From positions 1 to 27,016 of the forward strand of contig JAKSYS010000762.1 in the NCBI GenBank assembly GCA_022925895.1: 27,016 bases of DNA, in the 5' to 3' direction. The position numbers and the translations under genes were made by a program. This document shows, piece by piece, positions 1 through 11,289 of the stretch (the first letter of the stretch is position 1; each line of letters opens with the position of its first letter). A model generated the notes under the pieces. That model saw only the letters and a program-made list of their open reading frames with translations, had not been told where the DNA came from and ran no database searches. Source of the stretch: Fragilaria crotonensis (taxonomy: Eukaryota > Bacillariophyta > Fragilariophyceae > Fragilariales > Fragilariaceae).

Positions 1-2001
<2,001 letters not shown>

Positions 2002-2379
2002 ATGGCACAAGGCCTTGCAAAAATCGGAAAGGCTGCAGCCTCTGCCCCGAATAAGAAGAAATCGGGAGGTGCTGCTCAGAAACGAAAGAACGCCAACGTG
2101 GCCACGAAGGGACGAAAGACATACAACCCCAAGGGTCGCAAGGCGGTGGAACTCCGGGAAAATTTCGAAACCTCCAAGGCGTTGGCGCGCAAAACAGAAG
2201 CATATGTGTCGGCCAAGGCCATTGCTCGTGGAAGCCGTTTCTTTCTTACTGATGTGAAGGAAGTCGGTAAAAACGAATTGAAAACACAGGAAAAATTGAG
2301 AAACAAGCAGGAAGAAAAGGAGAAGAAAATGGATCAAAGGCTGAAGGAGCAGTTACGCAAGCTTGGACGAGAGGTATGA
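2002..2379 (+). CDS. Small basic DUF2462/UPF0390-like protein
   Basis: This 125-residue protein is very Lys/Arg/Ala-rich. It begins MAQG, the usual start of the DUF2462/UPF0390 family (human relative C19orf53), followed by a basic Gly-rich stretch and a KGRKTYNPKGRKAVELRE segment. That segment lines up with the family core of a basic PKK/PKG motif followed by a helix. The C-terminal third (about residues 95-125) is a charged Lys/Glu/Gln helix, probably coiled-coil. The start has a good context (GAACAATGG). There are no introns and no signal peptide, so a nuclear or nucleolar location is plausible but is inference. It is convergent with the sulfotransferase-like gene downstream. Family assignment rests on composition and the start motif, so it is moderate; that it is a real gene is more certain. 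Confidence 0.72.
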   Translation: MAQGLAKIGKAAASAPNKKKSGGAAQKRKNANVATKGRKTYNPKGRKAVELRENFETSKALARKTEAYVSAKAIARGSRFFLTDVKEVGKNELKTQEKLRNKQEEKEKKMDQRLKEQLRKLGREV

Positions 2380-2749
2380 GTATGGTTGAAGCATGATCTT
2401 ACAACCTCGATGCTACTGTTCCATTCTACTTATTATCCAACTGTTGCATTCTCTTGTCGGTGAGTGTCAGCCTCTCATCTGTTCACCTGAATATGACTGG
2501 CGGATTCAGGTTGACCTGTGAATGCTTCAACAATCCGAAGTTGCTGATGGTGGTTGATCGGTTTCTCCTACGTAGAATCTCCTCTTCTGCCTACTCAATG
2601 GATTCTTCAGTGCTCCTCGAGGCTGCGGATGTCCATCCTAGATATTCAGTAATCTAGTTTTTAGTATCATTGGATTAATTCTTTGCCTCAACCAAATTCA
2701 CTGTCGTCAACTCTGGCACTGATAGCGTAGCTGACAGTGATCATCGTCG
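2380..2749. other. Convergent intergenic spacer
   Basis: This is the shared 3' region between two convergent genes and presumably holds both polyadenylation sites. A 67-codon open frame at 2454-2657 has no recognisable features and was not called. Confidence 0.6.
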
Positions 2750-3856
2750 TTATACAACAAGTAGTATGTTATCTTTCTTTAGAATTACACGTTGAATGGA
2801 CTTGACCATCCCGCCGAAGGATTCGGAAAACTCTCTGCCCTGGCAAGAAGAAAACAAAGCCTTCTGAAACAGGATTTGCGGTTGTAACCGAAGTATGGAC
2901 TCGCGGAGACCACAATCATAGAGCGTCATTATCTTTTCCATAGCGTCTAATTGTTGCACAGTCAGATCCAAAGCCCCCCTGTCTCGTTTCTCATTTTTCC
3001 GATAAGGTGTCTCGTTCTTCAGCGACATGATTTGATAGTCGTCGGTACACTTCACGTGCAGCACGTCGCACGCAATGGCTTCGCACATACCGATTGACTG
3101 ACCCCACAAACCACTTAAATCAAGGATAGTTGTAGGCAACCCTTGTGCCAGAAATTTTCGAGCCAGACCGAGTGAGTTCGATTGAAAGAGAAGACTTGAT
3201 TTATGGGGTCGAAGGAGGAAAGCAGAGAGTGATTCATTCAGATAGCCATGTTCATGCCATAATGATTTGAGATGACTAGTTCGTGGTGTTCGATAGCTGA
3301 CCACGACTTGCACATCCGTATAAGTCAACGGTTGGCGTTGATTCCAGGGCAATACGGACAAGACGCCTTCCAAAATATGGTCCCCATCATGCCTGTCACT
3401 GACTATAAAATCCATCGCTTCAGCTCCAATTACGATACTTCGTTCCTCGTTCCAGGCCTTCGTAGTATGCTTTCGATACAGTGCCACAGCTGAGTCTTCC
3501 TCGACAGGGCCTGTACGAAAAATTGTTTCTTTTCGCAGAACAGCCAGCAATGGAGCAAATCTCTTCTCTGGCCCCAATGGCTGTAGCTTCAGTTCGGTCA
3601 TCTCGCTAACGGGTGGTAGCGCCCATAGCCACCGGTCTAGGAGCTGTGCTTTAATGGTCCAGTCCACCAAACACTGCTGAACACCTGTCGTGCCAGTTTT
3701 GTGTGGTCCAGCCAATATCACAACTCTCTGCCTCTGTCGGCGGTTGCTGTCCTCAGAAACGCTTACCGGCACTTGTGTGGTACCAAAAAATGCAACAAAA
3801 GTTCGCCAACTAACGACAAATATGGCCGCTGCGTACACGAGCCTCATTCGCTTCAT
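2750..3856 (-). CDS. Sulfotransferase-like type II membrane protein
   Basis: A 368-residue protein is read from the ATG at 3856. The frame is open to 4036, but the first 60 codons look like 5' leader, while the chosen start gives a short basic N-terminus (MKRMR) followed by a hydrophobic segment (about residues 5-25). That arrangement is a signal-anchor of a Golgi or secretory type II protein. At residues 45-57 lies VVILAGPHKTGTT, a P-loop-like motif matching the 5'-phosphosulfate-binding loop of PAPS-dependent sulfotransferases. A later SYRTPRTSHLKSLW resembles the 3'-phosphate-binding Arg...Ser motif. The expected role is transfer of sulfate from PAPS to a glycan or other secretory acceptor; the substrate cannot be told from sequence. 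No frameshift or intron is needed. Homology to the broad sulfotransferase fold is well supported; the exact subfamily is not. Confidence 0.8.
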   Translation of the reverse strand: MKRMRLVYAAAIFVVSWRTFVAFFGTTQVPVSVSEDSNRRQRQRVVILAGPHKTGTTGVQQCLVDWTIKAQLLDRWLWALPPVSEMTELKLQPLGPEKRFAPLLAVLRKETIFRTGPVEEDSAVALYRKHTTKAWNEERSIVIGAEAMDFIVSDRHDGDHILEGVLSVLPWNQRQPLTYTDVQVVVSYRTPRTSHLKSLWHEHGYLNESLSAFLLRPHKSSLLFQSNSLGLARKFLAQGLPTTILDLSGLWGQSIGMCEAIACDVLHVKCTDDYQIMSLKNETPYRKNEKRDRGALDLTVQQLDAMEKIMTLYDCGLRESILRLQPQILFQKALFSSCQGREFSESFGGMVKSIQRVILKKDNILLVV

Positions 3857-4280
3857 CGTCACATCGGTTTGATGTGGTAGAGGTAGTGATGATGGACCGA
3901 TGCTAACGGACGAAGAAACTGATTTTCTCAGAACTTCAAGAATTTTTGTAGGAAGTTTTGCGAGAAACCGTGAGTGTTTGCCCAGTGTATGGCGTACAAT
4001 TGCTGGCATACAGTAAAATTGGTATTCAGCACCCAAGGTATATGCATTTTTAGCGATTCCGCCTCAATTTTTCGAAGGTCCATTTTACCACAAAAACAGG
4101 GACATCCGGAATTCCTTCTTAACCCGAAACGATACCCCGTTTTAGAGTTACATGGACTAGATATAATCGGTTATACAACCGTTTGAATAGTAACGTCATT
4201 AAGTATGGCTGGCGTCACTCAATGCATGCGAGCCGGTCAGCCGACAATTTTGATGTCACTCATAAGAAGAAATTGTATCC

Positions 4281-4316
4281 AGGAAAATTCCATGAGAAGA
4301 ATTTGTCAATTTTGTT
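4281..4316 (+). repeat. Dispersed short repeat, copy 1
   Basis: A 22-bp string, AGAAGAATTTGTCAATTTTG followed by TT (4295-4316), recurs exactly at 4617-4638. The preceding AGGAA..TTCCATGAGAAGAAT block (4281-4302) recurs near 4643-4662, but there it lies after the shared 22-mer instead of before it. The order of the two blocks is therefore rearranged between copies. Confidence 0.8.
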
Positions 4317-4455
4317 GTTGCAAAAATGGTCTCAAGCACACGGACATTTGTTGTTCACGAAAAGCAACAAGAAACCGAAAACTACCGGTAGCGTGGATGG
4401 AACAGGTACATAACGTTCTACGAAAGCCATTTACCACACATACCATGAATGTACC

Positions 4456-5034
4456 TTAAGTATGGATAAATCTTTGTTCATTGCGAAGTATGAACATATA
4501 CAGCCATGTGGACAGAACGCAACACAACAGTAAACTGTCGCGTTCACACAAAAATCTTCTCCGAGAAGAAATTCCGGAGAAAGACGTTTCCTGGAAGAAG
4601 AAATAATGGGTTGGTAAGAAGAATTTGTCAATTTTGTTTTCTAGGAATTTCCATGAGAAGAATGATTCCTTCTGGCAGGTGTACTCTATGCTCTCTCTAT
4701 GTGTGCGTTTGATTCGCCCTGTTGACAGGCAGATGCTACTGTCTACTGTCCTCACTGCTGGCATCGAACATGAACGTGGTTTTCTCGCCAGAGAATCATC
4801 AGATGAAGACGTCATTTCTACCGTTGCATGCGCCGTAGAAACGATCGATGCTAGTGCGGTGTTGTGTGGTGGTTCCACATGAGGAACATTGCCAAAATTG
4901 TCATCATTGTCGCATTCGGAAGAGCGACGACATAAAATTTTTGGTTCCGATTTGTACAACTTTACCGTATCTGTAGACGTACCCAGTACACAGTACGACC
5001 AGGATGGAACGATTGGAACACATCTGTGTTTCAC
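4456..5034 (-). CDS. Doubtful open reading frame, unrecognised
   Basis: This is a 192-codon open frame. Its first half is polar (Ser, Asp, Thr, Pro, with several Cys) and compositionally protein-like. Its second half is Phe/Arg/Cys-rich and overlaps the short dispersed repeats, which makes it look non-coding. No domain, signal peptide or paralogue is visible. It is listed only because it is one of the longest frames in an otherwise empty 3-kb stretch. Confidence 0.15.
   Translation of the reverse strand: MKHRCVPIVPSWSYCVLGTSTDTVKLYKSEPKILCRRSSECDNDDNFGNVPHVEPPHNTALASIVSTAHATVEMTSSSDDSLARKPRSCSMPAVRTVDSSICLSTGRIKRTHRESIEYTCQKESFFSWKFLENKIDKFFLPTHYFFFQETSFSGISSRRRFLCERDSLLLCCVLSTWLYMFILRNEQRFIHT
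4617..4662 (+). repeat. Dispersed short repeat, copy 2 (blocks reordered)
   Basis: This holds the second copy of the 22-bp string (4617-4638), followed by the second copy of the TTCCATGAGAAGAAT block (about 4643-4662). It could be a remnant of a tandem or hairpin-mediated rearrangement. No function is evident. Confidence 0.8.
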
Positions 5035-6110
5035 ATCAAGATTCCTATTTTGACTCAGTTGACTTGATGTTTATGTATTTGTGGACTGCTTTTTACGTAA
5101 AGCTGGGGACAAGAATTTCACATGAATGAGAAGTCAAAACTTCTCGTTTTGGTGAATTTTTTCTACGTAACGGTGGCCCTTTATAAATATATAGGAAAAG
5201 CCAGCCTCAAAATCGGCGTGACAAATGTTTTTCAGCGAATCCTATCATTACGCCCTTACCTTACACTCCCTTTTGTCTTTCGTCGTTCCGTTTTGCTCTT
5301 ACCGTCCTTATTCTTATAGAGTAGTCCGACTAACTACTTCGATGTTTGTGTTCTTGTTGCTGTCAGGGATGGTACATAGTGAAGTTGGCTATTCCAGCAC
5401 TATTAGGATATCTCAGTGGTTAGGTCGAGAGTTTGATCCCTGGTGAGAAAGAAGCCACCTGAAGACCTTGTACCACTTGCAGTCGATGTGGATGAGCAGA
5501 AGGAGAGAGCTAGAAATCTGGGATTTTAGTCAAGGACTGGAATGTTGTTAAGCTTCTGATTAGATCAGATTTTGTTTTGCTCTTTTTTGACTATTGTATG
5601 TCTTTTCACGATCACTGACATCCATGCATCCACACTTGCTTGGTGCATTTAATGTACATATTGCTGCCCATCAATTGATTCCATTTGGCTCATTCAGCTT
5701 CCAACAAGATTATGCAGGAACATCAAGGTCATCAAGCCCTCCAAATTCTGACTACCACTGTGATGGTATCCATTAGACCATCCGCAGGCAAACCTTATAT
5801 TATAGAGTGCGAAATGGTACTACTACTACAAGTAAAGGAACATGCAAGCATGTGGGGCTGTTGTGGTGCCACTGGGTGAATCATTGATGTACTTGTGTAG
5901 GTAGTAGGTGTGCACAAGGTACATGTAGGAATAGTAGACTAATACTCTACAGTAGAGGTGCGTTGCAGCCGCGGCCAGACGTCAGTGAGTGTGTGACATA
6001 CTCGGAGTACATACATAGAGCGAAAGGAAACATAGTAACATAGACCATTAGACTACTCCGAACTCCGAGTAGGATTTTGTATCTTCTATCTGACTCTCGG
6101 CTTGGAGAAG

Positions 6111-6165
6111 AAAGCTTAACGTCTAGATATTTCGATCTATTTAGAATCTATATCGAAGATAAAAG
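6111..6165 (+). repeat. Left terminal inverted repeat of MULE-like element
   Basis: The arm starts AAAGCTTAACGTCTAGATAT and ends ATCGAAGATAAAAG. It matches the reverse complement of 7237-7291 at 54 of 55 positions. Confidence 0.93.
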
Positions 6166-7236
6166 TATATACTTTTGTATACATTCATCTTCATTTGTCC
6201 TTCAGCCCCATGGACGTCATCAGCTTTGTTCGTTCACCAATCAGAGTGCTAGTTGAAAGGGGTGTTCGCAAGTGCGCGCTGGCACGGTTGCCAAATTTTG
6301 GTTACACCACATCCGATGATCACATGTGATGAATTGATGAATACCAGGTACCACAACAGTTGAAACATGTTGTGCCTCCAGTGGGTTGTGCTAGCTAGTA
6401 GTCTCCGCGCACGAGGTACAAGTACGATACCCATGTACAACACGAAAGTTCCATCCAAAATCGAGCATCCCCATTTTTCTTGGAGACAAACCTACAACGG
6501 TTTAATACTGAAAGTCTACGAGTTGCTGTTAGCGTTGGTACTACTGGTACATAGGACATCCCCGCGAGTATAAAATTCGAACAACGATAGTTCGGAATTC
6601 ATCGTAGATTCTACGTGCATCCCAGTACTCTGAGTGCTCCAGCGGCACAGTCGAGATTTTATACTGCACACTACAATACTGAAGTGCTCCGCGTACTCGA
6701 TTCCACTACTACAGTGGCGGTATCACGATACCGGTACGCCGGTGAGCTTTGTCATGAGGCCTTCTCAAACAATGCTTTGAAAGTCAATCAAAAACAGACA
6801 TGTTCACTCCTATTGTCTCTACTACTGACTACAATTGGTACATGTGCTAAAGACACAGATTGAGAGTAAAAAGAAGGAGAACTACAGAGATATTACAAGC
6901 AGATTGTCTGCAGTGGAGGGTCCATTGTCCAAGTTTGAATTGTGGAATTTTGTGATGATATTGTGCATTTGGCGTTCCAAATGCATTCAGGTACATCGTC
7001 TACCGTTTCTACTTACCTGCGTAGGTGTATACCAGACCTTCCGTTGGTTTCAACTTCGGATTTGGGCGCGGCTAAAACGAACAAATGATTCAAAAGCACC
7101 AACGTAGAAGTCAAAGTACCCCAAGTATGACATATTTGGACTAATCGATGCACATGGAATGAGATTTTAAGTGAACCGAGGGGTTCGTATCGATGACGTT
7201 CACATGACGTTATAATCATCTGTTCGGGAAGGGTTA

Positions 7237-7291
7237 CTTTTATCTTCGATGTAGATTCTAAATAGATCGAAATATCTAGACGTTAAGCTTT
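7237..7291 (-). repeat. Right terminal inverted repeat of MULE-like element
   Basis: This is the inverted partner of 6111-6165. The one difference is a T/C position within the ATCTAYATCGAAG part of the arm. The near identity implies a recent insertion or recent homogenisation. Confidence 0.93.
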
Positions 7292-7371
7292 ATCCTCGGC
7301 TTGGGAACACACAACTTAAACCTTTTTACTCAGCCTTCAGCCTGACTTCCTGCCAGCACTTGGATCACACC

Positions 7372-8006
7372 ATGATGATGTCACGACAACAATGTATCCT
7401 CCCCCTCTTGGTGTTTCTTGTGTGTGCACCAGTCGTTGTGACTTCGGCACTCAATATTGTGATTGCCGGAGGCACTGGGCGTTTGGGGCCACGCGTGGCT
7501 GCGCAACTCTCCGACCACCAAGTTACAATCCTCGCGCGCAATGCCTTTTTGGCATCGACGCCGAGTCGAGTCACGGAACAATTTGGTTGGGTGGGGCGCT
7601 CCTTTCTCGACGAATGCCCGCACGTTTCCATTCGAGATTGGGATGGTGGTGACATGACGGATATTGTCGGGTGCGACTTCCTTGGTTGGCAAGAAGATAC
7701 TCTGACCGATGCCGATGTTGTTGTCAACCCAGGAGGATATACGAAGCAGAGAAATGGCAGCTGAGCGTATCGTGCGCGAATCACTACGATTCAACCCGAG
7801 TGTTTCAAATTACTACTGTTTCGCCCAAGGTTGAAGACCTCAAGGCCTTGAGTCCCGGAGCGTTCACTATGAAGGTAAACAGGCTACAATTGTGCGAGGA
7901 CATTGTCGAGAAGAACTGTATCAACTCAAAGTGCCTTCGACTAGAAGCCTTTGATATGGAAGATAGCGTCAAGACAATAGTTGGCGCAATTTTAAGCGGA
8001 AAATAA
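7372..8006 (+). pseudogene. Frameshifted NAD(P)-binding Rossmann (NmrA/SDR-like) gene
   Basis: From the ATG at 7372 the protein opens with a hydrophobic signal peptide (about residues 8-25). A nucleotide-binding beta-alpha turn follows, LNIVIAGGTGRLG (Gly-rich loop at residues 33-39), as in extended or atypical short-chain dehydrogenases and NmrA-like proteins. This frame ends at 7764 after GGYTKQ. The next frame continues with EMAAERIVRESLRFNPSV (from 7751), and a third frame continues with FQITTVSPKVEDLKALSPG (from about 7804) to a natural-looking stop at 8006. No GT-AG intron joins them, so two +1 shifts about 50 bp apart are needed. This is either a decayed gene or an assembly error. A Mutator-like element ends directly upstream, which could have silenced it. 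The substrate is unknown. Confidence 0.7.
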
Positions 8007-8719
8007 CGTGAACGGCGTATGGCATTATGCGTCAAAACGATGACTGGTACGAGTAACGAAATACTCAGACCATCACAGTGCTTGTCGACTTAAGTAGCAA
8101 TCGATCGTGTTCAACTATCAAGAATGTACCTAGTACTTCCAGTCTGCTCGTTGAATAAATGAATACATGCATAGTCAGCGTCCTCGATTATGGTATTATG
8201 GTCCATGATATCTCCGGTCGCCTACACGGTGCGTCGGAGTATCTGCAGGCGGTTCGTACGTACAGTATACTAGGGTATAGGCTGAGCACATAACGACCAG
8301 TCAGACCGTCATCAGACCCTCTCTAAACTTTGGTACAGTAATACAATACGATGGTGATCTACCGGTAGAAGAAAATGGGTACCAGTACAATACTGGAGTA
8401 TTACATCTACAACATCTACCGGGACTGCGAATGGACATTACATACTGGTAACTGGTACAGTACTGCATGTACTTGCTATTTGCTGATTTTTTGCAGCATA
8501 CTGCGAGCGATGAAAATCGAATTGGATGGATAGCAACGCGTTTTCTGATGATGAAAAGAAGGAAGACGACATCCATTTTATATGAACCGAGGCCGAAAGC
8601 AAGATTGGCAACGAGCACTTGCTAGGGCCTGCTACTCCGCGACAAACAAACGAGCTTCAGCAGAGTCACGTCACCCTAGTCCAGTCTGTTGGCATCATTC
8701 CAGTTTGGAGGCGAATATC
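8007..8719. other. Intergenic spacer with GTAC-rich island
   Basis: This lies between the Rossmann gene and the acidic two-exon gene. About eight GTAC tetramers fall within 8255-8475, with CCGGTAG and CAGTACTGCA-type strings around them. The frame of the downstream gene is open from an ATG at 8582, but the translation before 8720 looks like leader. No other gene is seen. Confidence 0.55.
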
Positions 8720-10947
8720 ATGGCCGAAGAAATTAGTGAGGAAGAGGCAATGTTTGGGTACCGACGCATTCGTGAAATCGAGGTGCTCCGTGCTGTACAG
8801 AAAATCAAGAATGGGATGCGTGAATTGGAGAAGTGTTGGGACGAAGAAGTTGCAAAGTATGAAGAAACCATAATGGTTCGAACAGATGACGATAAATCAC
8901 GATGTTTGCTACGCCGGAACTACGTAAACGACGCCGGGATAGTTGAGGACACGTCTCTTTTCCCATACCACCCTGCTTGCTATGCCATGCTGGACTGTTA
9001 TGAGACACACAATGATGATTCTGCTAGCAATGGCCTCGATAGCCCGCTTGACTCTTCCGATGAGGGCGATTGGACGAGTATTTCGATCAAAACATCGTTG
9101 CTCAGTCTTTCGGACTTTCCAGAACGTGATGCAGTTCTTCTACGACTGCTGAAACACTCCATGGCAGACTTTCAACGTGACCACAAATTGACAGCAGAAC
9201 TTCTGGAGCATGCGAGAGACTGGAAGTGTTTCCAAGACGTCAATTTCTACAGAGATGTCATCGCTTGTTTCTTATTGGATAGGGTCATCTGCAACGGTCG
9301 CTGCGACGTGAGACGTGGCGTAGACCAATCCGTCGATGATCATTATGACCACAGCTGCAATGATTGGCAACGGATAGAGCTCATTCTCGGTGAGGCACTT
9401 TGTACAGGTCTGGATGAGTTCACCTTGGAGCATGCATACCTGTTGTGCGCCTTTTTCAAGATAACTCTGGATACGGCCAACCCGAGTGCCGGAGAGAAGG
9501 ATGACGAGATAGTTACTAATATTGGGTCGTTGCCATCTAAGTCACGCAAGGCCAAGCTGAAGCAGGCAATCTATCTTTGGAAGATGACGGATTACGACGA
9601 TGACGACAGTGACGACGACTCAGAGGAAAACAGCATCAAAGAAGTCATACCGTATAAGGTCATGAGAGAGTTTGTTGTTGCCCTATCTCGACAAGCTGGG
9701 ATCAATAGGCATCGAAGATTTGAATCGAGCCAAGTTATGAACTCATTTTGCAACTCAATCGGCACCCTTGTATTCATTGGAGAGACATCAGTACGAAGGC
9801 TGCCAGCGAAGTACGATTCTGTCGAGTTCTGCAGCCAGATTGTCGCATCGTTCATTGGGGCGTACGTACACGATTGGGATTATCAAGAAGCTGACAGCCC
9901 ATACTTCATATCGCCGGGTCTTCCCTCTGTCATTTCTCCAGACAGATATGCGAACGCTATCAACTACGCAACAGATAGGTTTTTACTGGCGAGGGAATCG
10001 GAACTTGGCAAGGTGGGAATCGGTGAGAACCGATCAGGCATCTATAGCGGCTACCCTCGTGTTCCAAACGATGTGTTTGACGTTATCAAAAGTTTTTTTG
10101 CTAGAGATCTGGCCTCGGTTGATAGAGCAGGCTGCGGCTATGGCGACTGCTTGGTATGGTTGGGGGGTGAAATAACTGGACACGATCCGTTTTTGTTTTT
10201 CAGTGATACGCATAACTACCCGGTGGGCGACGACGACGACGACGATGACGAGGCATCGCTTGTGTGGGTGTATGACGAGGTAAGGGTACTGTCTCTATCT
10301 CGCATCTCGAAATCCTTTTTTGCATTGTCTGACTCTGCACATAGGATAAAAAACCTGTTTCTTCTGTGCATCTATCGGCGCGTTACGATTTCACGCTACT
10401 CAAGCTTGTTCAGGCCTGGAATGCTCCCTTGAGTCCCGGACGCCACCATTCATTTCAATCTCAATTTCGAGCCGCTGTGCAAACATTGTTCCTTTGCTCG
10501 AATCGTCTTGGTTTGCCTCAAGATATTGCTGGTCACATTGCGAAATTTCTCCCTCGATCATTTTGGCCTGATGAACGAGCGCGATGTTGGTGTGATGATT
10601 GCTCTGTCGACAACTCGGTGTCGCTCATGATGTGGAAGCTCAGTGGAAAGGTGGAAGAGCAAAAACCTAAACTGCAAGTGACGAAATTGTGTGATTGCAA
10701 GGTCGCCATGTACAGAAACAATGAACACAGAAAGAGGGATTCAGGCCAGCACCGCAAATGGTGTCAATCGATACCTTTGTGTATTCCAGGTCCCGCGGAG
10801 GAGAGATTTTGTCAAATCATTGACGCCAAATTAAAAGGAGAAATCGTCACTGGAATTTCTCAAGCAACTCAAGAGATTGAAAGTGAAGTACAGGAGACGA
10901 TGATGATGATGATGATGATGATGACGAAGGTTCCTGGGAAAGCATAG
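8720..10947 (+). CDS. Unrecognised acidic two-exon protein, MYND-like tail
   Basis: Exon 1 is 8720-10279 and exon 2 is 10345-10947, joined by a 65-nt intron (GAG|GTAAGG...CACATAG|GAT) that keeps frame. This gives 720 residues to the first stop. The start chosen is MAEEISEEEAMFGYRR (ATCATGG context); an in-frame ATG at 8582 is less protein-like. The protein is charged and soluble, with a Glu/Lys helix at about residues 12-45 and Asp runs near residues 290-300 and 505-515. In exon 2, LGLPQDIAGHIAKFLPRSFW resembles an F-box-like helix pair. It is followed by CWCDDC and CDCKVAMYRNNEHRKRD...HRKWC, a degenerate MYND-type zinc finger. The frame probably continues after a one-base shift near 10895 through ten Asp to a stop at 11072. 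Function unknown; a ubiquitin-ligase or protein-interaction role would be speculation. Confidence 0.78.
10280..10344 (+). other. Spliceosomal intron, 65 nt
   Basis: The donor is GTAAGG and the acceptor is CACATAG. It is phase 0, between Glu and Asp codons. Reading through it yields a non-conserved tail and a stop at 10432, whereas splicing restores a long open frame. It is the clearest intron in the window. Confidence 0.85.
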
Positions 10948-11072
10948 ATTCGGAGGATGAAGCCAATGAAGAAACAAAATCTACGACGGAAATGATTTAC
11001 GATTTCTTTAGGAAGAGGTCGTACAGGCATCACGAAACCGAAGAATCTGCGTTCGAGGCCATGTACAGTTAG
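10896..11072 (+). CDS. Out-of-frame acidic C-terminal extension of the 8720 gene
   Basis: Starting inside a (GAT)n tract at about 10899, the frame one base off exon 2 reads ten Asp, then EGSWESIDSEDEANEE and on to FEAMYS before TAG at 11070-11072. Its composition matches the rest of the protein, and EVQE|DDDD joins naturally. By contrast, the annotated frame turns into a run of eight Met. A single missing base at GAGACGATG (about 10895) explains this best. A 104-nt GT-AG intron (10790-10893) would also restore frame but would remove a coding-looking helix. Confidence 0.6.
   Translation, partial: DDDDDDDDDDEGSWESIDSEDEANEETKSTTEMIYDFFRKRSYRHHETEESAFEAMYS
10899..10924 (+). repeat. GAT trinucleotide microsatellite
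   Basis: A run of about nine GAT units encodes Asp in the likely correct frame or Met in the annotated frame. A related GAC/GAT tract at about 10228-10254 encodes Asp in exon 1. Length changes here would be in multiples of three, so slippage alone does not explain the neighbouring frameshift. Confidence 0.85.
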
Positions 11073-11289
11073 TGCGTTGTGCCAGGGATTGCTAGTCATT
11101 GAGGTGAATGCACTAAGGATGAAGTCGTCGTGAATGCGAGCACTGCACCGCTACAAAGTGGTACCATCATGTGTGGTTATGCTCTTGTTGTCATAGTTAC
11201 GATCACTTTACGACTAGACAACGGTCCTAGCATGTCCTAATACGATGATAGTTCTGCAGCAGTGCGGTCGTTGACAGCATCACGAAAGC

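Larger units (their letters stand above)
3857..6105. other. Long spacer with short dispersed repeats
   Basis: No gene is recognised. A 192-codon minus-strand open frame (4456-5034) has a Ser/Asp-rich first half that could be coding, but no motif supports it. Phe/Lys-rich short repeats occur at about 4281-4316 and 4617-4662. At 5408-5445 a compressed tRNA-like pair of box A and box B sequences is visible. From 5880 to 6080 the sequence becomes rich in GTAC, GTAGTA and CTCCGAGTA strings, like the other intergenic islands. Confidence 0.5.
6106..7294. mobile_element. Non-autonomous Mutator-like element with 55-bp TIRs
   Basis: Two 55-bp arms, 6111-6165 and 7237-7291, are inverted copies of each other with a single mismatch. 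The direct repeat CTCGGCTTGG flanks the unit at 6096-6105 and 7295-7304, five and three bases outside the arms. A 9-10 bp target duplication with long terminal inverted repeats is the signature of Mutator-like (MULE) elements. The interior (about 1.07 kb) has only short, motif-free open frames, so the element lacks its own transposase. It contains several GTAC-rich stretches like those of the spacers. It ends 68-78 bp before the start of the Rossmann-fold gene, so it has landed in that gene's promoter or leader. Assignment to Mutator rests on TIR length and TSD length only. Confidence 0.82.

Noticed and set aside
2750..4036. Start of the sulfotransferase-like gene at 4036
   Set aside because: The 60 extra residues precede a classic basic-plus-hydrophobic signal anchor; an ATG at 3856 gives the expected type II topology.
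6166..7236. Transposase search inside the Mutator-like element
   Set aside because: All interior frames are under 95 codons with no transposase or zinc-finger motif, so it is treated as non-autonomous.
7365..7794. Two long minus-strand frames opposite the Rossmann gene
   Set aside because: They are antisense shadows; the plus strand has a signal peptide and a Gly-rich nucleotide loop.
10790..10893. 104-nt GT-AG intron that would repair the 10895 frame break
   Set aside because: It would remove a clearly coding-like helix (IDAKLKGEIVTGISQATQE). A one-base error is more economical, though not proven.
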